Below, in pieces: positions 17,021 through 24,118 of a DNA stretch of 41,453 bases; position 1 is the stretch's first letter; each line of letters starts with the position of its first letter. The DNA lies in assembly GCA_030649995.1 (NCBI GenBank), contig JAUSEV010000009.1:1-41453 (forward strand). The letters are read 5' to 3'. Origin of the DNA: Candidatus Uhrbacteria bacterium. Lineage in GTDB: Bacteria; Patescibacteriota; Patescibacteriia; 2-12-FULL-60-25. The notes beneath the pieces are model-generated. The model was not told where the DNA came from. It was given only the letters and a program-made list of their open reading frames with translations, and did not search any database. The translations under genes were made by a program, and so were the position numbers.

Positions 17021-17581
17021 ATGATCGGTTCGCTCCGCGGTCAAATAAACGCCATGACAGGCGCAGCTTTGTTGTTAGACGTGCGCGGGGTTGGGTATCG
17101 GGTGATCGTAAGCCCTTCTGTATTGACGATGCTCAAAATCGGAGGAGAGGCGTTTTTTTACATTCACGACCATGTTCGTGAAGATGCCCGCGATTTGTAC
17201 GGATTTCTCTCTCTCGAAGATCTCCATTTGTTTGAACAACTGATCGGCATTTCCGGTGTGGGACCAAAATTGGGTTTAACGATTTTATCGGTTGGATCCG
17301 TCGAGACCGTGCGTGGCGCGATCATGTCCGGCGATCTCGCTACGTTAACGTCCGTGCCCGGCATCGGGAAAAAGACCGCGCAAAAAATCATTTTGGAACT
17401 CAAAGGTCAGCTCGTAGACGCGAGTCAGGAATCGAGCGGCGATCGGGAAGTGGTGGAGGCATTACAGTCATTGGGCTACTCCTCGCATCAGGCGCGTGAA
17501 GCTCTGAAGAGAGTTTCATCGGAGATAAAAGATGTTTCGGAACGCGTGCGCGAGGCGTTGCGTTTACTCTCACGTTCTTGA
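17021..17581 (+). CDS. ruvA: Holliday junction DNA helicase subunit RuvA
   Basis: A 186-residue protein. The N-terminal OB fold (MIGSLRGQINAM...DVRGVGYRVIVS) is followed by two helix-hairpin-helix motifs (LIGISGVGPKLGLTILS and LTSVPGIGKKTAQKIILEL) and a C-terminal helical domain (VVEALQSLGYSSHQAREAL) that contacts RuvB. RuvA tetramers hold the four-way junction for RuvB-driven branch migration. The ATG has no Shine-Dalgarno and lies 9 nt after a good -10 box, suggesting a leaderless mRNA. The stop is 1 bp before the next gene, so the two are probably co-transcribed. Confidence 0.96.
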   Translation: MIGSLRGQINAMTGAALLLDVRGVGYRVIVSPSVLTMLKIGGEAFFYIHDHVREDARDLYGFLSLEDLHLFEQLIGISGVGPKLGLTILSVGSVETVRGAIMSGDLATLTSVPGIGKKTAQKIILELKGQLVDASQESSGDREVVEALQSLGYSSHQAREALKRVSSEIKDVSERVREALRLLSRS

Positions 17582-17582
17582 T

Positions 17583-18608
17583 ATGAAGTTGGTGGAAATT
17601 AATGATCAGTCCGCGTGGGATGGGTTCGTCGCCGCACAGTCATGGTCGCCATTCACCCAGTCGTGGGCGTGGGGAGAATTTCAAAAATCGCAAGGACATC
17701 CGGTCAAAAGATTTTTTTTGGTAGGGGCGGGTTTCAAACCCGCCCCTACCATGGTCTGTCAATTTATTTTTTATAAAAAATTTTTTTCCGGATATTGGTT
17801 TGCCCCAAGAGGACCGGTGTTTGGTTCTGTTTCTGACAAAAGAAAAATATTTTTTTCATTTCTCAAACTTTTGTCCGTAGGGGCAATTCATGAATTGCCC
17901 CTACTCGCGGGTCCATCGTTATTTGATCGTTTTGAACCGTTCATCGAGGAAGATCAGGTGTTGATTCAGGAGATGATGCGGACGGGATTGCGACATCGTC
18001 ACGCGATCAATCCGTCTACAACTTTTCTTGTTGATTTGATGAAAACCGAAAATGAATTATTGGCGCAGATGCATCCAAAAACTCGTTACAACATTCGCGT
18101 GGCCGATAAACATGGGGTGACGGTGCGTGAGGCGCGTGGCAAAGAAGATATTGAGATATTTTTACGCCTTCTGCAAGAAACCGCGGAGCGGGATCAATTT
18201 ATGTCCCAACCGGCAGAATATCTGCGCGCGTTATGGAAAGTCCTCTCGCCGAGCGGCATGATCCGTTTGCATTTTGCGGAACGAAACGGCGAGGTGTTGG
18301 CCGCACACATGAACGTGGTTTATGGCGATACGATGACCTATTTGCACGGTGCTTCTTCATCAACTCATCGCGAAATGATGGCGCCGTATGCTCTACACTG
18401 GGCGGTCATGAGTGAAGCGAAACGGGAAGGGTATGGCTATTATGATTTTTGGGGTTGTAACCCGTCGGATAAAAATCATTTTGATTATAAAACGACATGG
18501 GAAGGGATGACGCGGTTTAAAGAAGGGTGGGGCGGACAAAAGATCAGTCTCGTTGGAACCTGGGATTTGCCAAGGCATTCGTTTTTATACAAAATGGTTA
18601 TTCGATAA
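17583..18608 (+). CDS. FemAB/FemX-type aminoacyltransferase-like protein
   Basis: A 341-residue GNAT-fold protein of the FemAB family, which adds amino acids from tRNA to peptidoglycan stem peptides in Firmicutes. Supporting blocks: PFTQSWAWGEFQKSQG (residues 22-37), KTRYNIRVADKHGVTVRE, LLQETAERDQF, LHFAERNGEVLAAHMNVVYG, YLHGASSSTHREMMAPYALHWAVM and YYDFWGC...GMTRFKEGWGG. Two dispersed palindromes are inserted in frame in the N-terminal domain and encode VGAGFKPAPT (about residues 47-56) and VGAIHELPLL (about 99-108). Both seem tolerated in loops. It starts 1 bp after ruvA. The actual acceptor and amino acid are unknown. Confidence 0.87.
   Translation: MKLVEINDQSAWDGFVAAQSWSPFTQSWAWGEFQKSQGHPVKRFFLVGAGFKPAPTMVCQFIFYKKFFSGYWFAPRGPVFGSVSDKRKIFFSFLKLLSVGAIHELPLLAGPSLFDRFEPFIEEDQVLIQEMMRTGLRHRHAINPSTTFLVDLMKTENELLAQMHPKTRYNIRVADKHGVTVREARGKEDIEIFLRLLQETAERDQFMSQPAEYLRALWKVLSPSGMIRLHFAERNGEVLAAHMNVVYGDTMTYLHGASSSTHREMMAPYALHWAVMSEAKREGYGYYDFWGCNPSDKNHFDYKTTWEGMTRFKEGWGGQKISLVGTWDLPRHSFLYKMVIR
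17720..17750. repeat. In-frame dispersed palindrome, perfect 15-bp arms
   Basis: Fifteen-base arms around a single central C; the left arm starts GGTAGGGGCGGGTTT. It encodes VGAGFKPAPT inside the FemAB-like gene. A decayed copy is at 1751-1777. Confidence 0.9.
17877..17904. repeat. In-frame dispersed palindrome, perfect 28 bp
   Basis: A perfect palindrome with half-site GTAGGGGCAATTCA. It encodes VGAIHELPLL in the FemAB-like gene. It shares the GTAGGGGC ends with the copy at 17720 but has a different centre. Confidence 0.9.
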
Positions 18609-18623
18609 AATTTTGTCGTTTTG

Positions 18624-19175
18624 TCAAGTTATCGATGTGTTGTGAACACTCTTTTTAGATCGCTGAACCCATGCTAAACCTCCAATATAAAGTAAGAGCG
18701 TGAGCATGAAGTATACGTGTACAACCGCCTTTGGGATTTCTGTCATGATGTGATTTACATCACCAGAGCCTATAAAACTATCAGCATATTTATAGGCTGA
18801 ATTTATGAAGGGGAGAATGAGTCCAATGATAAAAAGGTTTACCCAAATCCAGTGATGTTTGATCTTTATTTTTGTGCAGATGAAAAAGAAAAGGACAAAG
18901 GTTAGCAGATCCACTAAATAAGGAGCTGCAAACGTGAGCCAGCTCATTTTTTCTCTCAATACGACATACCCCCAGTAAAAACCGTGTGTTGTGGTTGGCC
19001 AAAATACGAATTTTTCGATGTGGGAGCCTTCTAGCCATGCGGCGATTGCGTGACTGCCTTCATGGCGGAGTGTTCCTAAAATTTGATACAAAGGATAAGC
19101 CAGCAACCATAACCAATCCCGTGTTCTCATTTTATGAGAGGGATGGTCTTTATGGAAAAATTGGTATAGATTCAT
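18624..19175 (-). CDS. Putative M50-like membrane zinc metalloprotease
   Basis: A 183-residue integral membrane protein with about four hydrophobic segments. Residues 38-42 are H-E-G-S-H within LRHEGSHAIAAWLEG, an HExxH zinc-protease motif at the start of a membrane helix, as in M50 site-2 proteases. The second-metal aspartate motif (NPDG-like) is not obvious; SAYKYADSFIGSGD could be a substitute region. The short length suggests a minimal or divergent member. Intramembrane cleavage of regulators is the family role, but no substrate is evident. It is convergent with the FemAB-like gene. No terminator was seen between them. Confidence 0.65.
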   Translation of the reverse strand: MNLYQFFHKDHPSHKMRTRDWLWLLAYPLYQILGTLRHEGSHAIAAWLEGSHIEKFVFWPTTTHGFYWGYVVLREKMSWLTFAAPYLVDLLTFVLFFFICTKIKIKHHWIWVNLFIIGLILPFINSAYKYADSFIGSGDVNHIMTEIPKAVVHVYFMLTLLLYIGGLAWVQRSKKSVHNTSIT

Positions 19176-19218
19176 GTTTCTTGTTTATGAGTGTATCGGC
19201 AAGTTCGATATTTTTCAA

Positions 19219-19250
19219 TAAAAAAGCTCACATTTCTGTGGGCTTTTTTA
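19219..19250 (-). terminator. Intrinsic terminator downstream of tRNA-Ala
   Basis: AAAAAGCTCACA pairs with TGTGGGCTTTTT around a TTTC loop. It has U-tracts on both strands. It lies just beyond the 3' end of the minus-strand tRNA. Confidence 0.8.
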
Positions 19251-19252
19251 TT

Positions 19253-19325
19253 TGGACCCTGCCGGGCTCGAACCGGCCACCCCCGCCTTGCAAAGGCGGT
19301 GCTCTACCAAATGAGCTAAGGGCCC
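19253..19325 (-). tRNA. tRNA-Ala (anticodon TGC)
   Basis: A 73-nt cloverleaf on the minus strand. The acceptor is GGGCCCT/AGGGTCC, with the G3:U70 wobble that marks alanine tRNA. The anticodon loop is TTTGCAA, the T-arm contains GGTTCGAGCC and the discriminator is A. The 3' CCA is not encoded. Confidence 0.97.
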
Positions 19326-19334
19326 GAGGGGGAT

Positions 19335-19369
19335 GAAGTAGGAATCATGAAGCAGGAAGTAGGAATAGT
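19335..19369. repeat. Heptad array upstream of tRNA-Ala
   Basis: Five 7-bp units: GAAGTAG, GAATCAT, GAAGCAG, GAAGTAG, GAATAGT. It overlaps a possible minus-strand promoter for the tRNA (TTGACT at 19367-19372, CATGAT at 19344-19349, 17-bp spacer). Confidence 0.8.
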
Positions 19370-19372
19370 CAA
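19344..19372 (-). promoter_or_regulatory. Possible tRNA-Ala promoter
   Basis: On the minus strand: TTGACT, 17-bp spacer, CATGAT. It falls inside the heptad array. Confidence 0.4.
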
Positions 19373-19373
19373 G

Positions 19374-19406
19374 CCGGAGATTGCTTCGTTCCTCGCAATG
19401 ACAATC
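19374..19406. repeat. Dispersed repeat of the CATTGCGAGGAACGAAGCAA type
   Basis: The sequence between the tRNA-Ala promoter and the dehydrogenase stop, read on the minus strand, matches the widespread ATTGCGAGGAACGAAGCAAT motif found scattered in many bacterial genomes. Confidence 0.6.
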
Positions 19407-19411
19407 GAAAA

Positions 19412-20395
19412 TTACTTTGCCGGTGTAAGCGGCGGCTTTCCTGACAGGACCGCGATAATATTGTCAGCCGCGAGTTTGCTCATGGCTTGGCGGGCTTCGA
19501 TGGTGGCGCTCGCGGTGTGGGGAGTCAGGATGACGCTCCATGCGTGTTGGAGATAGGTTGAGTCTTGCCGTCGAAGCGCAAAGGCCGGTTCGCCTTCAAA
19601 CACATCCAGTGCCGCTCCGGCAATGCGTTTGGTTTTTAGAGCTTGCACTAGCGCATGAGAATCCACGATCGATCCGCGCGAAGTATTAATCAGGTACGCC
19701 GTTTTCTTCATCAAGCGAAATTGTTTTGTACTGATCAGGTGATGGGTGGATGGAAGGAGTGGTGCATGAATGGAGACGAAATCGGATCGCATGAGAAGTT
19801 CGTTGAGGGTGACAAATTTTGCGTTGGAGATTTTTTCCAGTTCTTTATTTCGTTTGACATCGGAATACAAAGTGCGAATGCCAAACCCTTCGTTCAGGCG
19901 TCGGACCAGATTCATGCCGATGCGTCCGGTGCCGATGACCCCCAGTGTTTTGCCGGTCACGTCCGTGCCTAAGAGAAGATTCGGATTCCAACCGTGATAC
20001 TTGCCTTGACGCGTGAGGTGGTCTGATTCGACGATGCGATGCGCAAGGGCGAAGAGAAGGGCCATCGCATGTTCCGCGACCGTCTCGCTGACTTCCGGCG
20101 CGGGAGTATTGGTGACGGTCACCCCGTATTTTTTTGCCGCTGCCAAATCAACATTATCAAATCCAACCGCATAATTCGCGATGATCTTTAATTTTGGACC
20201 GGCCGCTTTTAACACTTCCTCGTCAATCTTATCAGTCAACAAAGATAAAAGCGCATCGCATCCCTTCACGCGCTTCAAAAGTTCTTTTCGCGCAATCACA
20301 TCATCTTTTTGATAAATATCAACTTGATAACCTTTTTCTTTCAGGGCTTTTGGACCGGCATCGGGAATATGGCGGGTGATAAAGATTTTATACAT
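19412..20395 (-). CDS. D-2-hydroxyacid dehydrogenase (glyoxylate/hydroxypyruvate reductase-like)
   Basis: A 327-residue NAD(P)-dependent dehydrogenase that reduces 2-oxo acids. The substrate-domain block is NYAVGFDNVDLAAAKKYGV. The nucleotide-binding GVIGTGRIGMNLVRRL follows the VTGKTLG strand. Catalytic residues are the Arg in INTSRGSIVD, the Glu in DVFEGEP and the His in LTPHTASAT. NTPAPEVSETVAEHAMAL is typical of the glyoxylate/hydroxypyruvate reductase branch, but phosphoglycerate or lactate dehydrogenase activity cannot be excluded. The start at 20395 (MYKIFITRHIP) is preferred to an ATG 27 bases upstream. It stands alone downstream of the rnpB terminator. Confidence 0.9.
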   Translation of the reverse strand: MYKIFITRHIPDAGPKALKEKGYQVDIYQKDDVIARKELLKRVKGCDALLSLLTDKIDEEVLKAAGPKLKIIANYAVGFDNVDLAAAKKYGVTVTNTPAPEVSETVAEHAMALLFALAHRIVESDHLTRQGKYHGWNPNLLLGTDVTGKTLGVIGTGRIGMNLVRRLNEGFGIRTLYSDVKRNKELEKISNAKFVTLNELLMRSDFVSIHAPLLPSTHHLISTKQFRLMKKTAYLINTSRGSIVDSHALVQALKTKRIAGAALDVFEGEPAFALRRQDSTYLQHAWSVILTPHTASATIEARQAMSKLAADNIIAVLSGKPPLTPAK

Positions 20396-20444
20396 AGAGA
20401 AGGTATTTTTGAGCATGGGCATTGTACATCACATCCTGCATAAC

Positions 20445-20475
20445 AAAAACACCCGCCTTTTGGGTGAGTGTTTTT
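20445..20475 (-). terminator. Intrinsic terminator of rnpB
   Basis: AAAAACACCCGCC pairs imperfectly with GGGTGAGTGTTTTT around a short loop. The minus-strand U-tract lies just beyond the RNA 3' end. Confidence 0.8.
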
Positions 20476-20588
20476 GATTCGGGCGAGACGGTAAGCCGAG
20501 TTTTGTTCGCCCCGCTACCTGATGGTGCGGAGTCTGATGACCATCTCTCTGGGATCTGCTTCGCAGCGAACCTCAAGCGAGCGACCTG

Positions 20589-20614
20589 TCCCCCGAAGCT
20601 TTATGCGAAGGGGA
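20589..20614. repeat. AAGCTT-core hairpin inside rnpB (copy 1)
   Basis: TCCCC(C) and GGGGA arms flank an AAGCTTTATGCG core. It is in a peripheral arm near the 3' part of the RNA. Confidence 0.75.
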
Positions 20615-20902
20615 ACCTTGCTCTTGCACCGGAGAGGGTTTACCACGGGCCCGTGATCTCGAAGAGATTTTACGGGTCACGCCCCGTTGTTGCCAACGGG
20701 GGAGTGCAGTAGCAGCCCGACTTTCGTCGAACAACACCCACACACTTTTCACCTTTCGCCTACCAAGGCGACCCTGAGTTTATCGAAGGGTTTATCCTTC
20801 GACGCGCCTTCGTTTTCACTTCGGCTTGCTCAGGATAGTCTGCTTGGCAGACTAGTATTGTCTCTGTGGCCACCCTTCATCTCGTTTCCGAGATTTCGAG
20901 TG

Positions 20903-20928
20903 GTCCCCGAAGCTTTCGCAAAGGGGAC
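20903..20928. repeat. AAGCTT-core hairpin inside rnpB (copy 2)
   Basis: GTCCCC and GGGGAC arms flank GAAGCTTTCGCAAA. It has the same architecture as copy 1. Confidence 0.75.
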
Positions 20929-21017
20929 ACTTTCCCTAGGTTTATGAAAAAACGTTAGCCACGTGAGCGTTCGTTTCCTCACTATATCCTGGCGGTCGTT
21001 AGCCGCTCTCGCTTTCT

Positions 21018-21083
21018 CCCCCAAAGCTTTACGCGACGGGGGATCGGTGCTCGGACTTTCCTCCCCCCAAAGCTTTACGCGAC
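21018..21083. repeat. Two AAGCTT-core copies inside rnpB sharing an exact 20-mer
   Basis: The same 20 bases (CCCCC, AAAGCTTT, ACGCGAC) occur at 21018-21037 and 21064-21083. Each is the tip of a separate arm, on either side of the conserved GGAGGAAAGTC block. Confidence 0.85.
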
Positions 21084-21117
21084 GAGGAGCGGTCATCTGT
21101 CTTGCCCGAGTAGGGAG

Positions 21118-21146
21118 AAGATACCAAAAACAAACGTTTTCGTCAA
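21118..21146 (-). promoter_or_regulatory. Promoter of rnpB overlapping the trpS stop
   Basis: On the minus strand: TTGACG (21141-21146), 17-bp spacer, TATCTT (21118-21123), about 8 nt before the RNA 5' end. The TGA inside TTGACG is the stop codon of trpS. Confidence 0.85.
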
Positions 21147-22138
21147 CCCCGACCCAACCCCACACGATCTCGCACCAGCTTCATTTTTTCTCGTGCCGCG
21201 TGATGAGCGGCATCGCGTCCGTGATCAAGAATGTTTTGCAATTCTTGCGGATGTTCGCGATATTCTTTTAATTTTTTGGTGATGGGCGCGAGATGTTCTA
21301 TTACCACTTCCGCCAAACCGGTTTTAAAATCTCCATAACCTTTTCCGGCATAGAGCGTTTCGATTTCCTTCATGGTTTTTCCGGTCATGTGATGATAAAT
21401 CGTCATCAGGTTGGCGACCGCCGGTTTTTTCTCCAGGTCATACACAACCCCGCTTCCGGAATCCGTCACAGCACGAGAAATTTTGTGATGGATCGTATCC
21501 GCTTCATCATCCAGCATAATGACTCCGCTTTTTGACTCGTCGCTCTTGCTCATTTTTTTGGCAGGATCGGTCAGACTCATAATGCGAGCGCCATGTTTTT
21601 GCAATAAAATTTCGGGAAGCGTAAACGTCGAACCGAATTTATCGTTAAAACGTTTAGCCAAGAGCCGCGTCAGTTCTATGTGTTGTGTTTGGTCGTCACC
21701 CACAGGCACGATGGTTGTATCATAAAGGAGAATATCCGCAGCCATGAGAGCTGGGTAACTGAACAGTCCCAAACCCGAACGCTCGCGCCCGCCTTTCTGC
21801 GACTTGTCTTTAAATTGCGTCATGCGTTCCATTTCTCCCATCTTCGCAACGCAGCCGAGGATCCACGCGAGTTCCGCGTGTTCCGGCACTTCGCTTTGAA
21901 TAAAAAGCGTGCAGCGCTTGGGATCCAAGCCAACAGCCAAATACGTGGCGGCAATATCCAGCGTATCTTTACGGAGTTGAGCCGGATCTTGTGGGACGGT
22001 GATGGCATGCAGATCAACAATACAAAAATAACATTGATAAAGATGTTGAATTTCCGTCCATTTTTTGAGCGCCCCGATGTAGTTGCCAAGATGGAGGGTC
22101 CCGGTCGGCTTTACGCCGGAAAAAAGAAGGTCTTGCAT
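21143..22138 (-). CDS. trpS: Tryptophanyl-tRNA synthetase
   Basis: A 331-residue class Ic aminoacyl-tRNA synthetase that charges tRNA-Trp. The HIGH-type motif is GTLHLGNYIGAL near residues 13-24 and the KMSKS loop is KKMSKSDESK. The family blocks SGVKPTG, CIVDLHA, FIQSEVPEHAELAWIL, GLFSYPALMAADILLY and VPVGDDQTQHIELTR are all present. The start at 22138 (MQDLLFSGVKPTG) fits family N-termini; in-frame ATGs at 22147 and 22168 lie in the upstream heptad array. The stop codon is embedded in the -35 box of rnpB, so the two genes are physically joined. Confidence 0.96.
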   Translation of the reverse strand: MQDLLFSGVKPTGTLHLGNYIGALKKWTEIQHLYQCYFCIVDLHAITVPQDPAQLRKDTLDIAATYLAVGLDPKRCTLFIQSEVPEHAELAWILGCVAKMGEMERMTQFKDKSQKGGRERSGLGLFSYPALMAADILLYDTTIVPVGDDQTQHIELTRLLAKRFNDKFGSTFTLPEILLQKHGARIMSLTDPAKKMSKSDESKSGVIMLDDEADTIHHKISRAVTDSGSGVVYDLEKKPAVANLMTIYHHMTGKTMKEIETLYAGKGYGDFKTGLAEVVIEHLAPITKKLKEYREHPQELQNILDHGRDAAHHAAREKMKLVRDRVGLGRG

Positions 22139-22143
22139 AACAA

Positions 22144-22171
22144 TCATGAAGCATGGAGCATGGAGCATGAA
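22144..22171. repeat. Heptad array between the ABC exporter and trpS
   Basis: Four 7-bp units: TCATGAA, GCATGGA, GCATGGA, GCATGAA. It lies just upstream of the trpS start. Confidence 0.75.
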
Positions 22172-22191
22172 TCGTCAAACGGGGATATGAA

Positions 22192-23976
22192 TCACGGCAA
22201 AAATCCTCCGGCCTGGATTTCCCATAATTTTTGATAGAGCCCGCCTTTTTTGAGGAGTGTGTCGTGTGTGCCGGTGTCAATCACGCGGCCGTTTTCCATG
22301 ACCACGATGCGATCCATCTCCATGATGGTGGAAAGGCGATGGGCGATCACGATCACCGTTTTATTTTTCATGAGTTCATGCAGCGCGTCTTGGATCAACG
22401 ATTCAGATTCCGAATCCAAACTTGACGTGGCTTCGTCCAAGACAAGAATCGGCGCATTTTTTAAGATCGCCCGCGCGATGGCAATGCGTTGGCGCTCGCC
22501 TCCGGAAAGTTTGATGCCGCGTTCGCCGACATAGGTTTCATATCCTTGAGGAGAGGACTCGATAAATTCATGACAACGCGCTTTTTTTGCCGCCTCGATC
22601 ACTTCTTCATCACCGGCATCGCGCTTCCCATAGCGAATGTTGTCCATAAGCGTGCGGTGAAATAGCAACGGTTCTTGGGGGACGAGCGCAAAGCACTCGT
22701 GCAGACTATCCTGCGTGATGCGAGCGACGGTTTGACCGTCAATCAAAATTTTTCCGCGATCCAGATCATAAAACCGCAAAAGAATTTTTACGACCGTCGA
22801 TTTTCCCGCGCCGGACGGCCCCACAAGCGCCACTTTTTCCCGCGGTTTGATTTTTAAAGTAAAATCACGAAGAACGGTTCGCGTTTGATGATAAGAAAAC
22901 GTGACGTGTTCAAATTCAATGGCACCTTTGGTCACCGTGAGATGTTTGGCGTTTTTGGCATCCTGAATTTCGTGAGGCATGTTTAGGATTTCCACCATTT
23001 CCGTCGCGTCTGCCAGAGATTCATACAAATGACGAATGATGCGGCGAAAATCTCCAAGCTTACCGAACAAAAAGATCAAATAACTTTGCAGCAACGCAAA
23101 ATCGCCGATGGTTAAAAGTCCGCGCTGCCAAAAATGAATCGCCGCGTACATGACGGCAAATTCAATGCCGATCATCATGATCATCTGAAAACTGTTGCTG
23201 CCTTCTCCAAGCGACCATCCGAAGACGCGCAATCGTCGGAGTTCACCCGTGACTTTTGCAAACAGACCGTCTTCAAAGGCATGACCGTTAAAGAGGTTGA
23301 TGTTGACGCTGTTAGTGAGAGCATCCGAGAGAAGGCCGGTGGATTCCGAATCCTTGGCCGCTCGCGCGAGATCGTATTTTAATTTCCATCTGGCAAAGGA
23401 ATAGTTGATGATGATGAAGAACAATGTCCAGCCAAAGATAATTCCCGCGATAACAGGGCTTCGTTGATACACCACAATAATCATTCCGATCACGGTAATA
23501 AAAATAGCCAAAAAACTTTCTTTCAAAATATCGAAAATTTCTTCAAACGCGCGAGACAGTCGGTGAATTCTGCGCACCAGAGAACCGGCAAAATTATCGG
23601 TAAAAAATTGATAGGAGTGACGCAACAGATGGTGAAACGAGGTGCGTTCCAGATCCACCATAACGCGTGGCTCCAAATACACGTTGATATAGGCGGACAC
23701 GCGTGAACACGCCCAGTTGATGAGCGTGATCGTTAGAATGGAAACAAGAATACCGATCAAAATCGTGACTCGGCTGTCATTCGGCGCAAGAGATGACTGG
23801 GCCAAGACATCAAAAAAACGCTTGTAAAAAATCGGCGTGACCAAATCAAGAATATTCGCGGCCACGGTCGCGATAAATAGAACCGTGACCATGGTTCGAT
23901 ACCGCATCACATGTTGCCACAGTACCTTAAAAATCTCGCGTGTTTTTATCGTTTGTATTTTGTTGTTAAGAGTCAT
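22192..23976 (-). CDS. ABC exporter, fused permease and ATPase
   Basis: A 594-residue half-transporter. Residues 1-320 form the six-helix transmembrane domain (for example TVLFIATVAANILDLVTPIF and VIAGIIFGWTLFFIII). The nucleotide-binding domain follows, with Walker A GPSGAGKST near residue 385, signature LSGGERQRIAIARAIL, Walker B ILVLDEATSSLD and the switch histidine in VIAHRLST. It belongs to the MsbA/multidrug/lipid exporter class. The substrate cannot be inferred. The start at 23976 (MTLNNKIQTIK) is chosen because the upstream in-frame extension runs through a dispersed palindrome. No neighbouring gene hints at cargo. Confidence 0.93.
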   Translation of the reverse strand: MTLNNKIQTIKTREIFKVLWQHVMRYRTMVTVLFIATVAANILDLVTPIFYKRFFDVLAQSSLAPNDSRVTILIGILVSILTITLINWACSRVSAYINVYLEPRVMVDLERTSFHHLLRHSYQFFTDNFAGSLVRRIHRLSRAFEEIFDILKESFLAIFITVIGMIIVVYQRSPVIAGIIFGWTLFFIIINYSFARWKLKYDLARAAKDSESTGLLSDALTNSVNINLFNGHAFEDGLFAKVTGELRRLRVFGWSLGEGSNSFQMIMMIGIEFAVMYAAIHFWQRGLLTIGDFALLQSYLIFLFGKLGDFRRIIRHLYESLADATEMVEILNMPHEIQDAKNAKHLTVTKGAIEFEHVTFSYHQTRTVLRDFTLKIKPREKVALVGPSGAGKSTVVKILLRFYDLDRGKILIDGQTVARITQDSLHECFALVPQEPLLFHRTLMDNIRYGKRDAGDEEVIEAAKKARCHEFIESSPQGYETYVGERGIKLSGGERQRIAIARAILKNAPILVLDEATSSLDSESESLIQDALHELMKNKTVIVIAHRLSTIMEMDRIVVMENGRVIDTGTHDTLLKKGGLYQKLWEIQAGGFLP

Positions 23977-24025
23977 GGTCGTTGTATGATACGCGAAAAA
24001 AGAGAGAGGGGAAACCCACCCCAAC

Positions 24026-24072
24026 CCTCCCTTATCAGGGAGGGAGTTCGAACTCTCCCCTGATAAGGGGAG
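24026..24072. repeat. Dispersed palindrome (CTTATCAGGGAG family)
   Basis: A long imperfect palindrome centred on AGTTCGAACT, with arms containing CCCTTATCAGGGAGGG and CTCCCCTGATAAGGGG. It lies between RNase J and the ABC exporter and could also act as a transcript-end hairpin. Confidence 0.8.
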
Positions 24073-24118
24073 CCGGAGGGGTTGCAGCCAGATGGAATCA
24101 GCCCACAGCGGATGTTTT

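Larger units (their letters stand above)
20479..21110 (-). ncRNA. rnpB: RNase P RNA, type A-like, enlarged
   Basis: The catalytic RNA of RNase P, which removes tRNA 5' leaders. On the minus strand the conserved blocks occur in order: GGAGGAAAGTCCGAGC (P4 5' strand), CCACAGAGACAATAC, GGTGAAA, GGTAAACCCTCTCC then GGTGCAAG, and the 3' ACAAAACTCGGCTTACC. The ends TCGGGC and GCCCGA with GAC/GTC form P1. The span is about 632 nt against the usual 350-420. The excess lies in peripheral arms, four of which carry a similar hairpin with an AAGCTT core (20589, 20903, 21018, 21064). A further insert near 20770-20840 resembles the CCTTCGAC...CTCAGGGT repeat. It has its own promoter and terminator. Confidence 0.93.
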
